Below are positions 7,501-13,437 of a stretch of DNA of 13,437 nt, in pieces. The first letter of the stretch is position 1, and each line of letters starts with the position of its first letter. A program made the position numbers and the translations under genes. This stretch comes from Verrucomicrobia bacterium UBA1727 (GTDB lineage: Bacteria; Verrucomicrobiota; Kiritimatiellia; RFP12; UBA1067). The DNA lies in assembly GCA_002315875.1 (NCBI GenBank), contig DCIL01000023.1, positions 1,920 through 15,356 on the forward strand. Direction: 5' to 3'. Under the pieces are notes generated by a model. It did not search any database, was not told the DNA's origin, and saw only the letters and a list, made by a program, of their open reading frames with translations.

Positions 7501-8104
7501 TTACATCGGCGGCACCGACGTTGCCGGCCTTCGGATTGCCGCGAATGGAACGAGTACGCGTCCTGCTTATACTGATGCGGGATGTCAGAGCGGCACGCGC
7601 GAGGCGGTTGGCGAGTTCAGGGTTTCAGCGGGCAAGATCCAGTCCTATTATTCCGATGGTAAGTCTCGGAGTGAATGGTGGAACATCTGGGTTGGAGCGG
7701 ACGGTAAGGGCACACTGGCGATGAGCGGCGCGGCTGACGTGCAGTGCGATAATCTCGTCCTCTCGAACCGCAATGAGTCCGTCGTGAAGTTCACGTTACC
7801 GGCGAACGGCGTTCCCGGTTGGAATCTTGAGGCGAAGAGAGCCATTTACATAACCGATGGCGCCGAGCTCGTGGTGGACGCTTCCCAGGTCACGACTTCG
7901 CACAAGTGGACGAAGCTCGCGACTGCCGCGGCGGCGCCTGATACCGAAGCTGACAACCAGTTCCGGGATGGCAAATTCACGGTACTCGGTGACAATGCCG
8001 CGGCGCGCCGTTATGCGGGCGCGACCATCGTTTACCAGCGCGGCGATGAGCACGGTATCTGGTTGCAATCTCCGTCCCTCGGCGGTGTAATTTTGCTGCG
8101 CTGA
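4595..8104 (+). CDS. Large secreted beta-strand-repeat (autotransporter/adhesin-like) protein
   Basis: A 1169-residue extracellular or surface protein, probably a beta-helix. Residues 1-18 (MRSLFFCLVAFAAVVAGA) form a clear Sec signal. The rest is rich in Gly, Asn, Ser, Thr and Val with short strand motifs such as SGSGTLVLTGNF (416-427), GTGVLNLKRGYLLF (800-813) and WVGADGKGTLAMSGAA (1032-1047). These resemble autotransporter-associated or PEP-CTERM beta-strand repeats. Two modules begin with the same tryptophan pattern, W-x7-W-x5-W, at W24/W32/W38 and W560/W568/W574. No outer-membrane barrel and no PEP-CTERM or LPXTG anchor is visible; the chain ends in a short hydrophobic GGVILLR. I chose ATG 4595 because the promoter puts the transcript start just before it. 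ATG 4586, in frame, would add three residues but lies immediately after the -10 box. Codon use is more AT-rich than in neighbouring genes, as often seen in fast-changing surface proteins. The ligand is unknown. Confidence 0.8.
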   Translation: MRSLFFCLVAFAAVVAGAGETFKWTGAASASWTNAANWQLKSGETYVAATRCPGNGSDHLGDECIFGPLADGGSTVVDISLDKFGSETYKNAVTNVYRINFIAGAPSYTFKGPAMTRTKSTAPQDYTCLKFENGGGITIDSDVTNDQHFECVFGGVSRNSPFAYSDLSINMYLNAPGNTLYLNGYFNDASGKGSYVSISGKGNLVWSGESYGDWGPSYFSVGNTGTVEFRSTSSGLQPKSWSFNNNSKITIPSGYVSLCARDGGDTKDAGVTFYKTVTVDGGGALLLYSQQTYDTYGITAASGAEVTLDVVLKKSNKTSTYVNRSALLCGAGTFILCSSNDFSGALMLKGGVTVKAAKLGLKGCTRLESNIGTGDQVIYRSSGTLKYTGVGETCDRDFTITNYAKVATLTAGVINSGSGTLVLTGNFRADSAGTTFKMGGTETSPVDFNGTFDAESENVALQVAGVLDLASLEAIPEKITAFTFAAGANKLIVPEGKQSVIVGWTTPAAGSSINFVARNGATVKLGGISAAALLPNNVQLNGEPAKVDANGVMTSAYAYWKTARDGNWNESAKWKSGEVPTALDHVLVNASGADYTVTVSDSSAEASKYITVGTGSDDNTATVALGKNVFLDGTRDIRIVKGGKVTIGGENTFEWGDASKVTDTNLLFGGEMVFADDSQLIVSNRISSSSSGVLIMGTGTTTLTNNARFVSQDYLSSGDQMYVTPSTEGGESRVRFFDTAHWISRSNNSAIHIGRNSGSGVGVCDVELENNDRKLSQDIDGYTAGMVSWYVGNATQGRKGTGVLNLKRGYLLFSNNGMNAGMAAGGVMADWIAANSGTVISGLVNQTSGIVAGGSYMPGYQNNAISGFIVGNGIRVYEGNVVYGEYNLKAGTIDATAGFAVIGSGPSAYGVFNVGDEDNENAAQSVKLNGPWGQGGGNYHNVTVIGFGKGKGLMKVFGPKAEVFFRGGLYIGGTDVAGLRIAANGTSTRPAYTDAGCQSGTREAVGEFRVSAGKIQSYYSDGKSRSEWWNIWVGADGKGTLAMSGAADVQCDNLVLSNRNESVVKFTLPANGVPGWNLEAKRAIYITDGAELVVDASQVTTSHKWTKLATAAAAPDTEADNQFRDGKFTVLGDNAAARRYAGATIVYQRGDEHGIWLQSPSLGGVILLR

Positions 8105-8107
8105 GAT

Positions 8108-8137
8108 TTGACATTTCGGGGCGTATTGAAGTATAAT
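8108..8137 (+). promoter_or_regulatory. Near-consensus promoter of the zinc-binding protein/pheT unit, leaderless geometry
   Basis: TTGACA (8108-8113) and TATAAT (8132-8137) are exact consensus boxes separated by 18 bp. Only 8 nt separate the -10 box from ATG 8146, so the RNA should start at or within a few bases of the ATG. The sequence between contains no Shine-Dalgarno. The whole promoter fits inside the 41-bp gap after the repeat-protein stop codon. Confidence 0.8.
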
Positions 8138-8141
8138 ACGC
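8121..8141. promoter_or_regulatory. Perfect 7-bp inverted repeat over the -10 box
   Basis: GCGTATT (8121-8127) and AATACGC (8135-8141) are exact inverted arms separated by 7 bp. The TATAAT box straddles the spacer and right arm, and the inner GTATAATAC is itself a palindrome. A protein bound here would block RNA polymerase. It could form a weak RNA hairpin for the preceding gene but lacks a following T-run. Confidence 0.5.
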
Positions 8142-8145
8142 ACCT

Positions 8146-9480
8146 ATGGAACAGGAAGAAGGCATTAAGCTCGATCTGGGGTCGATTGACTTCACTCCGG
8201 ACTGGGCCAAGAAGGGTGCCGGCGTAAGCGTCGGCAAGGTTCATCCCGTCCGTGAGGACAGGGAGTCGCGGCAGGATCGCGGTGGAGATCGCAAGCCATT
8301 TGCGAAGCCATTCAAGAAGCGCGAGGAGACGCGTCAGCGTCCGCGATTCGAAGAGCGTCCGCGGCGGCTTGAGGCCGAGGTGAAGGTGCTTCCGGAGTCG
8401 AAGGCGCTGGGCACGATCATCCGCAAGCTGCAGAACGATTTTCACGCTTACAAGCTCAAGGATCTCGCTTACTTCTTCCTCGACAATCCCGAGTCCGTTC
8501 AGCTGCGCATCGTGCCGAAGCGCGGTGAGAACGGCGAAGCGTCGAAGACGGTTTTCCATCAATGCAAGGTGTGTGGCTTCTGTTCGACCAAGGTTGAAGA
8601 TGTAATTGATCATGCGATTGCCGTGCATCTCGCCGACTATTACGATGCTAAGGAAATTGAAGTCGAGCCGCCGAAGGGCAATTTCAATTGTGTTGCGAAG
8701 TGCGGGCTTTCCGGGGTTCTGCTCGGGCCGCCGAACATTCACGAGTTCAATTCGGTTGTGCGCGAGATGATCCGCACGCGCTATCCCGATATGAGCGAGG
8801 CGCAGTATCGTTCTCACATCGAGATGGTGCGCGATGCCGAGTCCATCGAAGAGTGGCGCAAGAGCGCGGTCAAGAAGACGGTTTATTTCGCCAAGGGGCA
8901 GTCCTCGGTCGAAGGTGCGGCGCAGATGTCGCGCGAGCAGGCCGAGAGCGAATTCCGCGGCAACATTCTTCCGTCGCTTCTCGATACGCCCAAGACGTTG
9001 ATGATCACGGCGGCGCAGGCGCTCAAGAGTCCGCTCCTGCCGCTCCAGTGGGCGGCGAAGGATGCGATCGAGCAGGAGCGCCGCGCGCCTTACGCGATGA
9101 TCTTTGCGCTTCGCGGTGCGTTCCATCACCGCAAGCTCAAGTTCTTCCGTGCGAATGACGCGAGGGGTCCCGAGTTCGTAACCAACACCGAGCTCAAGAG
9201 CTTTGATGCCGAGCATGCGATTCCCGAGCTGGCGGCGATTGCCAAGTTCGTCGAGGAGCATCCGTGTCTCGATGTGAAGGAGCTTCCAGACGAGGGCGCG
9301 CTCAAGCATTTGCAGTGGCTGGTGTCTACCGGTCACGTGGTTGCCTTCACCAATGGCGTCTATAGCGCCGTTGAGAAGTACCCGAAGTATGGTCCGCAAT
9401 GGAAAAAGCGTGTAGGTGAAGGTGTAGAAGTTGCAGTGAAAGAGGAAGCAAATGAGACTACCACTGTCGTGGCTGAATGA
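8146..9480 (+). CDS. Conserved-looking protein with putative zinc-binding cysteines and a C-terminal winged-helix-like segment
   Basis: A 444-residue cytoplasmic protein with no signal or membrane segment. Residues about 35-75 are highly charged and basic (many Arg, Lys, Glu) and look disordered, as in nucleic-acid-binding tails. A likely metal site follows: Cys140, Cys143 and Cys146 with His156 and His161 in CKVCGFC...HAIAVHL, then Cys182 and Cys186 in CVAKCGLSG. Next is LLGPPNIHEFNSVVREMI (192-209), which looks like a conserved core. Near the end, ALKHLQWLVSTGHVVAFTNGVY (385-406) resembles a winged-helix wing. I associate this architecture with uncharacterised proteins of Verrucomicrobia and relatives, but I name no family. 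ATG 8146 is set by the promoter directly before it. It overlaps pheT by 29 bp, so the two are co-transcribed and probably translationally coupled. A DNA- or RNA-binding role is an inference only. Confidence 0.75.
   Translation: MEQEEGIKLDLGSIDFTPDWAKKGAGVSVGKVHPVREDRESRQDRGGDRKPFAKPFKKREETRQRPRFEERPRRLEAEVKVLPESKALGTIIRKLQNDFHAYKLKDLAYFFLDNPESVQLRIVPKRGENGEASKTVFHQCKVCGFCSTKVEDVIDHAIAVHLADYYDAKEIEVEPPKGNFNCVAKCGLSGVLLGPPNIHEFNSVVREMIRTRYPDMSEAQYRSHIEMVRDAESIEEWRKSAVKKTVYFAKGQSSVEGAAQMSREQAESEFRGNILPSLLDTPKTLMITAAQALKSPLLPLQWAAKDAIEQERRAPYAMIFALRGAFHHRKLKFFRANDARGPEFVTNTELKSFDAEHAIPELAAIAKFVEEHPCLDVKELPDEGALKHLQWLVSTGHVVAFTNGVYSAVEKYPKYGPQWKKRVGEGVEVAVKEEANETTTVVAE
9411..9440 (+). repeat. Purine-rich GTGAAG low-complexity stretch (copy 2)
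   Basis: GTGTAGGTGAAGGTGTAG (9410-9427), followed by GAAGTTGCAGTGAA, shares the 12-mer GTGAAGGTGTAG and the order of short units with 1655-1687. Here it is translated as the acidic tail RVGEGVEVAVKEE of the zinc-binding protein, and it again lies just upstream of the next gene's start. Confidence 0.3.
9442..9448 (+). promoter_or_regulatory. Ribosome binding site of pheT inside the upstream gene
   Basis: GAGGAAG lies just before ATG 9452 (the AGGA core is 5 nt away) and is embedded in the last codons of the preceding gene. It supports coupled translation and this start, which gives the normal PheT N-terminus MRLPLSWLNEFV. Confidence 0.7.
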
Positions 9481-11866
9481 GTTCGTCAAGGTTGACGATA
9501 TCGAGCCGAAGGAACTTGCCGAGAAGCTGACGCGTGCCGGGCTTCAGGTCGAAGCGATTGAGACGATTGGCGGCGCGGCGCTTTCCGATTTGATCGTAGT
9601 TGTTGAGGTCCTCGAGTGCGAGGCGCATCCCGACAGCGATCATCTCCATGTCTGCAAGGTTACGGACGGCAAGGAGACGTATCAAGTCGTCTGCGGTGCG
9701 CCGAATATGCGCAAGGGCATCAAGACGGCGTTCGCGAAGATCGGCGCGTTGATTCCCGAAGGCGGCTTCAAGATCAAGAAGGGCAAGCTCCGCGGCGTTG
9801 AGTCGTTCGGCATGTGCTGTTCCGAGAAGGAGCTTCAGATTGGTGCCGGCGAGGCGGGCATTATCGAGTACGGGGCGGAGGTTCCGGTCGGTGCGCTGGT
9901 GCGTGACGTCGCGAATCTTCCGAAGCCCGAGATCGTCTTTGACATTGAAGTGACCTGGAATCGTCCCGACGCGCTTTCGGTGTATGGTCTCGCGCGTGAG
10001 TTCGGTGCGATTCTCCAGCGGGACGTCAGTGTTCCTGCGATCAATTTCACCGAGTCCGCCACCGACGTCAATTCCGAGGTGAAGGTGGTGGTTGAAGATG
10101 CGGTGAAGTGTCCGCGTTACACGGCTCGGGTCATTGAGTCGGTGAAGGATGGTCCGTCGCCGGAGCTCATCGCCAAGCGTCTGGAGCTTTGCGGGGTTTC
10201 GCCGCATTCGCTTTGCATTGACGTCACCAACTACGTTCTGATGGAGCTCGGTCAGCCGCAGCACGCCTTCGATTACAAGACGCTCAAGGACCGCACGGTG
10301 GTGGTGCGTTGTGCGAAGGAGGGCGAGAAGATCAAGACGCTTGATGGTGTCGAGCGCACGCTCGATGCGTCGATGCTGATGATCTGCGATGCGGAGCGTC
10401 CGAATTGCGTGGCCGGCATCATGGGCGGTGAAGAGTCCGGAATCGCGGAAGGCACGAAGAGCGTCCTTTTGGAGAGTGCGCTTTTCGAGCCAGGATCGAC
10501 CAAGCGTACGGCAACGAAGCTCGGGCTGGCGAGCGAGTCCGCCTATCGTTACATACGCGGGGTTGATAAGGACATGGCCGATTTCGCCTCGCGCCGCACC
10601 TGTCATCTGTTGCAGAAATACGGTGAGGCGGTGATTGCGAAAGGTGTCATCGATGTCGACAACCGTGCGCCGATCTATCCGAATCCGTCGGTGACGCTGG
10701 ACTTCGCGCGTGCGAGAAAGCTCATCGGCATTGACGTTGGCAACGATGCGATGGTCGTCGTGCTCGATTGGTTGGGGATCGAGGCGGAAAACAAGAAGCC
10801 GCGTTATGCGGCGGAGAAGTCCGCAACGTTCAAGATTCCGTCCTGGCGTTGGGATCTCACGATGGAAGCCGATCTCGTCGAGGAGATCGCGCGCATCTAC
10901 GGACTCGACAACATTCCCGATACGATGCCCTCGGCTCCTTCGGTCTCGTCGCTTTCGGATGCGCCGTTCAAGGCCAGGAACAAGGTGCGCGAACTTTGCA
11001 TGGCGCTCGGTTTCAGCGAGTCGATGCATTATTCGTTCCTTTCCGCCAAGGAGCTTTCCGACTTCGATGCTCGCGAAGAGACGAAGGCGAAGTGGCTGGT
11101 GATTCCCGATCCGGTTTCGGCCGAATACGGCGTGATGCGCAACAGCTTGTTGCCGCAGCTTTATCTTTCGCTCGGGCGCAATGCCGCGCACGAGGCGGAT
11201 GGCGCGATGCTTTTTGAGATCGGAAAGACGTTCTGTCTCGGTCCGGCGGCGGAAGGCAAGATGGAGCCGCGCGAGAAGGAGATGCTCTCGCTCGGTTTTG
11301 TGGGTCCGGTCGGGCGCGAGGCGTTGAGGACGCGCGCTCCGCTCGGAGAGGAAGAGACGGTGCTTTGGATGAAGGGTGCGGTCACGGAACTCATTCTGAA
11401 GCTGCACGCCGGGCACGTCGAGTTTGCCGAGACGAAGCATCCCGCGTTTGCCGCGGCGATGGAGGTCAAGCTCAACGGCAAGGTCATCGGCGTGATGGGC
11501 GCGGTCTCGCAGAAGCTCAAGCATGCGTTCCGTCTTACCACGCAGATGGGGCTTTGCGAGCTCGAGCTCAAGATGCTACTGAAGAAGTACAACGAGGTCG
11601 GCAAGGTTTCGCCCGTGCCGCAGTTCCCGTCCGTCCGCCGCGACCTTTCGATCGTGGTGCCGAAGGGCGTCAAGGACAGCGACATCGTCGCCGTCATTCG
11701 CAAGAACGGCGGCAAGGAGCTCGTCAAGGTCTCGCTCTTCGACGTATTCAAGGATTCGCGGGCGTATTCGCTCGAGTTCCGTTCATCCGAAAAGACGCTC
11801 ACCGATGAGGAGGTAGGCAGGGCGTTCGACCGCGTGAAGGAAGCGGTCGGTCAGTTCATCAAGTAA
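9452..11866 (+). CDS. pheT: Phenylalanine--tRNA ligase beta subunit
   Basis: An 804-residue protein, the usual length for the long bacterial beta chain. With PheS it forms the (alpha-beta)2 enzyme that charges tRNA-Phe; the beta chain also edits mischarged tyrosine. Domains in order: N-terminal SWLNEFV; tRNA-binding OB fold at about 45-150, with CEAHPDSDHLHVCKV (56-70) and VVCGAPNMRKG (79-89); B3/B4 editing domain with DVTNYVLMELGQPQHAFD (257-274) and AGIMGGEESG (321-330); B5 domain with PSWRWDLTMEADLVEEIARIYG (463-484); catalytic-like core; C-terminal anticodon-binding FDX-ACB domain starting PQFPSVRRDLSIVV (723-736). The motif normally read as S/A-YRFERGVD appears here as SAYRYIRGVD (363-372), with Ile in place of Glu. 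pheS is not in this window; the preceding partner is the zinc-binding protein. There is no clear terminator after the stop. Identification is secure. Confidence 0.97.
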   Translation: MRLPLSWLNEFVKVDDIEPKELAEKLTRAGLQVEAIETIGGAALSDLIVVVEVLECEAHPDSDHLHVCKVTDGKETYQVVCGAPNMRKGIKTAFAKIGALIPEGGFKIKKGKLRGVESFGMCCSEKELQIGAGEAGIIEYGAEVPVGALVRDVANLPKPEIVFDIEVTWNRPDALSVYGLAREFGAILQRDVSVPAINFTESATDVNSEVKVVVEDAVKCPRYTARVIESVKDGPSPELIAKRLELCGVSPHSLCIDVTNYVLMELGQPQHAFDYKTLKDRTVVVRCAKEGEKIKTLDGVERTLDASMLMICDAERPNCVAGIMGGEESGIAEGTKSVLLESALFEPGSTKRTATKLGLASESAYRYIRGVDKDMADFASRRTCHLLQKYGEAVIAKGVIDVDNRAPIYPNPSVTLDFARARKLIGIDVGNDAMVVVLDWLGIEAENKKPRYAAEKSATFKIPSWRWDLTMEADLVEEIARIYGLDNIPDTMPSAPSVSSLSDAPFKARNKVRELCMALGFSESMHYSFLSAKELSDFDAREETKAKWLVIPDPVSAEYGVMRNSLLPQLYLSLGRNAAHEADGAMLFEIGKTFCLGPAAEGKMEPREKEMLSLGFVGPVGREALRTRAPLGEEETVLWMKGAVTELILKLHAGHVEFAETKHPAFAAAMEVKLNGKVIGVMGAVSQKLKHAFRLTTQMGLCELELKMLLKKYNEVGKVSPVPQFPSVRRDLSIVVPKGVKDSDIVAVIRKNGGKELVKVSLFDVFKDSRAYSLEFRSSEKTLTDEEVGRAFDRVKEAVGQFIK

Positions 11867-11931
11867 AGAAAGCGTAGGTCCTGGTTTGCACGCGGATTCA
11901 GCAGAGATTTCTTCGACCGACATTAAGATAA

Positions 11932-11970
11932 GGGGCGTCAGCCCCGTATTGGAACGCTGGGTTCCGGGGG
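11932..11970 (+). repeat. Tandem GC hairpins with an alternative pairing, before the small secreted protein
   Basis: GGGGC (11932-11936), loop GTCA, GCCCC (11941-11945) forms one hairpin. GGAAC (11951-11955), GCTGG, GTTCC (11961-11965) forms a second. The CCCC at 11942-11945 could instead pair with GGGG at 11966-11969 around the second hairpin, so the two large structures exclude each other. There is no T-run, so it is not a standard terminator for pheT. It may be a REP-like palindromic element or a leader structure controlling the next gene; G 11966-11970 is the only SD-like sequence there. Confidence 0.45.
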
Positions 11971-11984
11971 TTCTGCGCTACGGC

Positions 11985-12833
11985 ATGCTGGGATCATTTA
12001 TTTTGGCGACCTGTCTTTCGTCCGATCTTTTCGCAATGCCCGACCTGCCCAAGGCCGCGGCGAAGGCGCTCAAGGTCACGAAGGGCAAGATGGTGATGTC
12101 CGGTGCCGTCTTCGTGGACGGCAAGTATCTGGAGCCGCCGTACGTCGTCGAGCGATATGGAGTAGGCATCCGCATCAACAAGGTGCCGGTCACGGGCGAG
12201 GTCATTCAGTGGGATGATTTTCTGCGCACGCAGGAGGGCGCGAGGGTAATCGCGCCTGAGAAGCCGAAAGCGTCCGCGTCCAATGCGCCGGCGCTTCCGT
12301 CCGTTCCGCCGCCGTCGCTCACTGCCGCGCAGAAGGAAGGGGACGATTCGCTGGACGATCTTTTCGAAGACGATCCGAAGCCGAAAAAAAAGACCTCGGC
12401 TCAGAAGAGCGCCTCCACGTCTGGCAGCGCGTCTACGGTTGTTGCGAAGATGCCGACCGTGGAGTTTGATGGAGAATTTAAGGCGAATGACTCCACTCGG
12501 GCGATGGTGAAGAAGATCAATTCCGTCCGCACCGAGATAGATGGACAGCTTCGCCAGGGGTCGCTCCTCTGCTTCGGTTCGGGATACAGTCGGGTGACCG
12601 GCGACCGCAGGACGTTGATGCAGTTCCTTGAGAAGATGCCGGAAATTCAGAAGGAATGCAGCTCGGTAGAGGATTTCAAAGCCAGAACCCGTGCGGCGGG
12701 ACTTGTCTATCTCGGGGAGACGCTTTGTGAAGAGCTTTATCGCAATCGAGTCGACTACCGCCGACTTCAGGAGCGGCGGCAGAAGATTGCCGACGAGCAG
12801 AAGTACGATAAAATGCTCAATGGTGTCCAGTAG
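11985..12833 (+). CDS. Small secreted protein of unknown function
   Basis: With ATG 11985 the product has 282 residues. It opens with a short hydrophobic segment ending SSDLFA (12-17) before MPDLPKAAAK, probably a signal peptide. No lysine or arginine precedes the hydrophobic core, so the start could lie upstream at TTG 11949 (adding ERWVPGVLRYG) or even TTG 11886; those codons would run through the hairpins. Residues 31-88 are beta-rich with the striking VFVDGKYLEPPYVVERYG (42-59). Residues 90-158 are a low-complexity Pro/Ser/Lys/Asp linker with the acidic patch DDSLDDLFEDD (120-130). Residues 160-280 are charged and helical. I recognise no family and no catalytic motif. It lies 29 bp before the aminotransferase gene and may share a message with it. 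A periplasmic or envelope-associated role is a guess. Confidence 0.65.
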   Translation: MLGSFILATCLSSDLFAMPDLPKAAAKALKVTKGKMVMSGAVFVDGKYLEPPYVVERYGVGIRINKVPVTGEVIQWDDFLRTQEGARVIAPEKPKASASNAPALPSVPPPSLTAAQKEGDDSLDDLFEDDPKPKKKTSAQKSASTSGSASTVVAKMPTVEFDGEFKANDSTRAMVKKINSVRTEIDGQLRQGSLLCFGSGYSRVTGDRRTLMQFLEKMPEIQKECSSVEDFKARTRAAGLVYLGETLCEELYRNRVDYRRLQERRQKIADEQKYDKMLNGVQ

Positions 12834-12843
12834 TCAGTGCTTT

Positions 12844-12851
12844 AAGAAGGG
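12844..12851 (+). promoter_or_regulatory. Probable ribosome binding site of the aminotransferase
   Basis: AAGAAGGG lies 11 nt before ATG 12863. The spacing is slightly long, but it is the only candidate in the 29-bp gap. Confidence 0.45.
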
Positions 12852-12862
12852 TAATCAAACAA

Positions 12863-13437
12863 ATGCATCCGATAGCAGTCAAACTAAACCGTACACTTGG
12901 TCCCGCCGCGGAGTTCCTTTCCGCCGCCGGTCGCCGCATCTATTTTCCGTTTGACGGCATACTTGGGCAAGGTGCTGAGGCGCGGAACTGCGAGATCAAT
13001 GCCACCATCGGCATGGCCTTTGAGGAAGACGGTTCGCCCCTGGTGCTTGATTCCTTCACGAAAACGATCAAGCTCGGTCCCAAGTCCTTCCTTTACGCGA
13101 GCAGTTATGGCGTGCCTGCATTGCGCAAGCTTTGGAAGGAGATGGAGATCGTCAAGAATCCTTCGCTCAAGAAAGTCACCTTCTCCGATCCGGTGGTGAC
13201 CAATGCGCTCACCCACGGCCTTCGCATTACCGCCGAGCTCTTTACGGACAAGGGGGACGAGCTGGTGATTCCCGATCTCTTCTGGGATAACTACGAGCTC
13301 ATCTTCCAGGAGGCGATCGGTTGCCGCGTCCGCAAGTTCAACACCTTCCGCAACGGTTCGTTTGACGCGCTCGCGCTCAAGGCGGCGCTGATGACCCCGG
13401 GAGCGAAGAAGATTCTCATTCTCAACTTCCCGAACAA
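12863..13437 (+). CDS. Fold-type I PLP-dependent aminotransferase, N-terminal part (runs off the window)
   Basis: 191 complete codons are present from ATG 12863; the gene is open at the right edge. The sequence fits class I/II aminotransferases of the aspartate/aromatic type. NATIGMAFEEDGSPL (46-60) and YASSYGVPALRKLW (78-91) are typical of the N-terminal region that closes over the substrate. VVTNALTHGLRI (111-122) is the segment that binds the cofactor phosphate. DELVIPDLFWDNYELIF (132-148) supplies the aromatic residue stacking on PLP (Trp141), and LNFPNN at the edge is the NPP/N loop contacting the ring. The Schiff-base lysine lies beyond the window. It should transfer an amino group between an amino acid and a 2-oxo acid in the cytoplasm; substrate preference cannot be judged. 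The family is secure, the exact member is not. Confidence 0.85.
   Translation, partial: MHPIAVKLNRTLGPAAEFLSAAGRRIYFPFDGILGQGAEARNCEINATIGMAFEEDGSPLVLDSFTKTIKLGPKSFLYASSYGVPALRKLWKEMEIVKNPSLKKVTFSDPVVTNALTHGLRITAELFTDKGDELVIPDLFWDNYELIFQEAIGCRVRKFNTFRNGSFDALALKAALMTPGAKKILILNFPN

Noticed and set aside
4556..8104. Classical type V autotransporter
   Set aside because: The passenger-like repeats are present, but there is no C-terminal barrel of about 280 residues.
8032..9489. 485-residue - strand open frame opposite the zinc-binding protein
   Set aside because: Composition is Arg/Leu/Ile-rich without structure, and the + strand gene has a consensus promoter exactly at its start.
9458..11524. 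688-residue open frame on the - strand opposite pheT
   Set aside because: It is a mirror of pheT codon bias: rich in Arg, Leu, His and Asp, with no domain or RBS. pheT on the + strand is certain.
11932..11945. Rho-independent terminator for pheT
   Set aside because: The stem is only 5 bp and is followed by GTATT rather than a T-run.

Overview
The window carries seven genes or gene fragments, all on the + strand and densely packed. I found no tRNA, rRNA, CRISPR array, transposase or integrase. The coding sequence is fairly GC-rich, and the short intergenic gaps are AT-rich with sigma70-like promoters. A Tat-exported Gfo/Idh/MocA oxidoreductase, a secreted glycoside hydrolase family 2 (GH2) enzyme and a very large Gly/Asn/Ser-rich beta-strand-repeat surface protein suggest a polysaccharide-degrading member of the Planctomycetes-Verrucomicrobia-Chlamydiae group. 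A Kiritimatiellae- or Lentisphaerae-like host is my best guess. It rests on gene style only; no marker gene was compared.

Layout: (1) 2-136 is the tail of an unidentified gene. (2) 137-4453 is a two-gene sugar-processing unit: promoter, a 7-bp-arm dyad that looks like an operator, the Tat oxidoreductase (226-1647), then the GH2 enzyme (1697-4453). (3) 4454-4594 holds what may be traces of a decayed reading frame and a strong promoter whose -10 box lies 9 nt before the next ATG. (4) 4595-8104 encodes the 1169-residue secreted repeat protein. (5) 8105-8145 is a 41-bp gap filled by another promoter (TTGACA, 18 bp, TATAAT) with a perfect 7-bp dyad over its -10 box. It drives a putative zinc-binding protein (8146-9480), which overlaps pheT (9452-11866) by 29 bp. 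(6) 11867-11984 carries two tandem GC hairpins before a small secreted protein of unknown function (11985-12833). (7) 12863 to the window end is the N-terminal part of a fold-type I PLP aminotransferase.

How the genes may work together: the oxidoreductase and GH2 enzyme look like one export-directed carbohydrate module under a single ligand-responsive operator. The repeat protein is probably a cell-surface or extracellular adhesin, transcribed on its own. The zinc-binding protein and pheT are translationally coupled housekeeping genes. The most unusual point is transcriptional. Two of the three promoters place the -10 box so close to the ATG that the mRNA should be leaderless. All three promoters have a different inverted repeat lying across the -10 region. 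I see no single obviously new multi-gene defence or mobile system here.
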